Shown: piece after piece, positions 5,322-6,141 of the stretch | Layout: each line of letters starts with the position of its first letter | Position numbering within the stretch: position 1 is the stretch's first letter | Assembly (NCBI GenBank): GCA_031254155.1 | Contig: JAIRVA010000257.1 | Span: forward strand, 1 to 6,141 | Length of the DNA stretch: 6,141 nucleotides | DNA from: Propionibacteriaceae bacterium | GTDB taxonomy: Bacteria; Actinomycetota; Actinomycetes; Propionibacteriales; Propionibacteriaceae | Direction of reading: 5' to 3' | Position numbers and translations under genes: made by a program | Notes under the pieces: generated by a model | What the model was told of the DNA's origin: nothing | The model's database searches: none | Seen by the model: the letters and a program-made list of their open reading frames with translations, nothing else

Positions 5322-6141
5322 CTACGGGACCCGGAGTTCTCTGACGGGGTCGCGCCGTGAGGCGACGATGGCTGGGGGTACGGCCCCGGCGGTGGCGGCG
5401 AGAATGGCCAAAATGACGAAGCCAGCAGTGAACTGGAGGGTGGGCAGGATGCCGCTGGTGAGGCGGACGGCGAGAAGACCGAGACCGCTGCCAACGATGG
5501 TGCCCGCAACAGCGGTGAGACCGGCCTGGATGAGGACGAGGGTGACGATGGCGGAGCGGGAGGCGCCGAGCGCGCGCCGCCGGCCGAAATCCCGGCGTTT
5601 GGAGCCGACGATAGCGAACATGGTGGCGGCGACCACGGCGACGCCGACCCCCATGACCGCGGCCATGAGCTGGCGCGAAGAGGCACCGAGCTGCCCGGAA
5701 ATCACGCGCTGAAGAGCGAGGATGGCCTCCGAGGTCTCGACGGTCATCTGGCTCGGCTGGTCCACCCAGACCGCAGCGGCGACCAGGTCCGCGATCGCGG
5801 GGACATCCGTGGCGTTGTCGGCGACGAGGTAGATGTAGCGCAGCGGCCCGGCGTTGTCGGGGGCGGCGGTGACGAGGACGGTGTCGTTGAAGCGGGTCAG
5901 GACGCCGGTCAGGTCCACGACACCGACAACACCGGCGTGGCGTCCGGCGGTGGTCACCGGCCCGGCCCCGTCGACAAGACCCAGCGTGCCCGCGGCTTGG
6001 CGGCCTGCCACCGCCTCGCCTGGTCGACCCGGCAAGCGGCCCGTCGTCATGGGACAGTCGCCGGGCAGGGTACCGACCAGCGTACGGACGGGAACGCCGA
6101 GGGGGATCTGCCCGGTGAGCGTACCGGGAGCGTCCGTGACC
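5322..6141 (-). CDS. C-terminal part of a FtsX/MacB-type ABC transporter permease (5' end beyond right edge)
   Basis: The last 272 codons of a membrane permease. The extracytoplasmic domain comes first (from the edge to about 5690), followed by three hydrophobic helices near 5672-5604, 5546-5463 and 5432-5373. Between the first two is the cytoplasmic family motif KRRDFGRRRALGASRS (about 5600-5553), equivalent to the R-R-x-E-x-G-x-R-R-A-L-G-A signature of FtsX-like permeases. The C-terminus ends with the usual ASRRDPVRELR. Such proteins pair with an ATPase of the LolD/MacB type and act on lipoproteins, peptides, antibiotics or cell-wall hydrolases; the substrate here is unknown. An ATG at 6050 is not the start: the frame stays open to the edge, and the 30 upstream codons (including IPLGVPVRTLVGTLPGD) read as normal extracytoplasmic-domain sequence. 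It is convergent with pgi. The family call is firm; the partner ATPase would lie beyond the window. Confidence 0.85.
   Translation of the reverse strand, partial: VTDAPGTLTGQIPLGVPVRTLVGTLPGDCPMTTGRLPGRPGEAVAGRQAAGTLGLVDGAGPVTTAGRHAGVVGVVDLTGVLTRFNDTVLVTAAPDNAGPLRYIYLVADNATDVPAIADLVAAAVWVDQPSQMTVETSEAILALQRVISGQLGASSRQLMAAVMGVGVAVVAATMFAIVGSKRRDFGRRRALGASRSAIVTLVLIQAGLTAVAGTIVGSGLGLLAVRLTSGILPTLQFTAGFVILAILAATAGAVPPAIVASRRDPVRELRVP

Noticed and set aside
1..6141. A new defence, mobile or biosynthetic gene system
   Set aside because: The genes are a sugar isomerase, a reductase, a surface protein, a degenerate kinase and a transporter subunit, with no shared pathway or mobile-element marks. 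Claiming a system would go beyond the sequence.

Overview
This window comes from the chromosome of a high-GC Gram-positive bacterium, most likely an actinomycete. By eye about two-thirds of bases are G or C, coding third positions are strongly GC-biased, and two genes show the leaderless-promoter geometry typical of actinobacteria. I cannot name a genus. The content looks mostly like ordinary housekeeping and accessory chromosome. I see no phage, transposon, CRISPR array, rRNA, tRNA or plasmid function.

Layout, left to right. (1) 1-138, minus: the first 46 codons of a gene that runs off the left edge, with a good ribosome-binding site. (2) 139-253: an intergenic region holding a striking G-rich tract on the plus strand (188-244). 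(3) 254-1231, minus: a small one-membrane-segment sensor histidine kinase whose phospho-accepting histidine is replaced by glutamine. (4) 1354-2358, minus: an aldo/keto reductase with an intact catalytic tetrad. (5) 2390-3340, minus: a secreted, membrane-anchored surface protein with two Ig-like domains and a Pro/Thr/Ala-rich stalk. (6) 3485-5164, plus: glucose-6-phosphate isomerase (pgi), divergent from the surface-protein gene and probably translated from a leaderless mRNA. (7) 5165-5321: a convergent intergenic region with hairpins. (8) 5322 to the right edge, minus: the C-terminal part of a FtsX/MacB-type ABC transporter permease.

The genes do not form an obvious pathway. pgi (glycolysis, gluconeogenesis and pentose phosphate exchange) stands alone. 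The surface protein, aldo/keto reductase and kinase run in the same direction with gaps of 31 and 122 bases. They could be partly co-transcribed, although the reductase appears to have its own promoter. No response regulator accompanies the kinase inside the window.

The points most worth a second look are the His-to-Gln change in the kinase H-box, the G-quadruplex-like GGGGA repeat tract upstream of the left-edge gene, the matching leaderless promoters of pgi and the reductase, and an apparent excess of the palindrome GTAC. I do not see convincing evidence for a new multi-gene system here.
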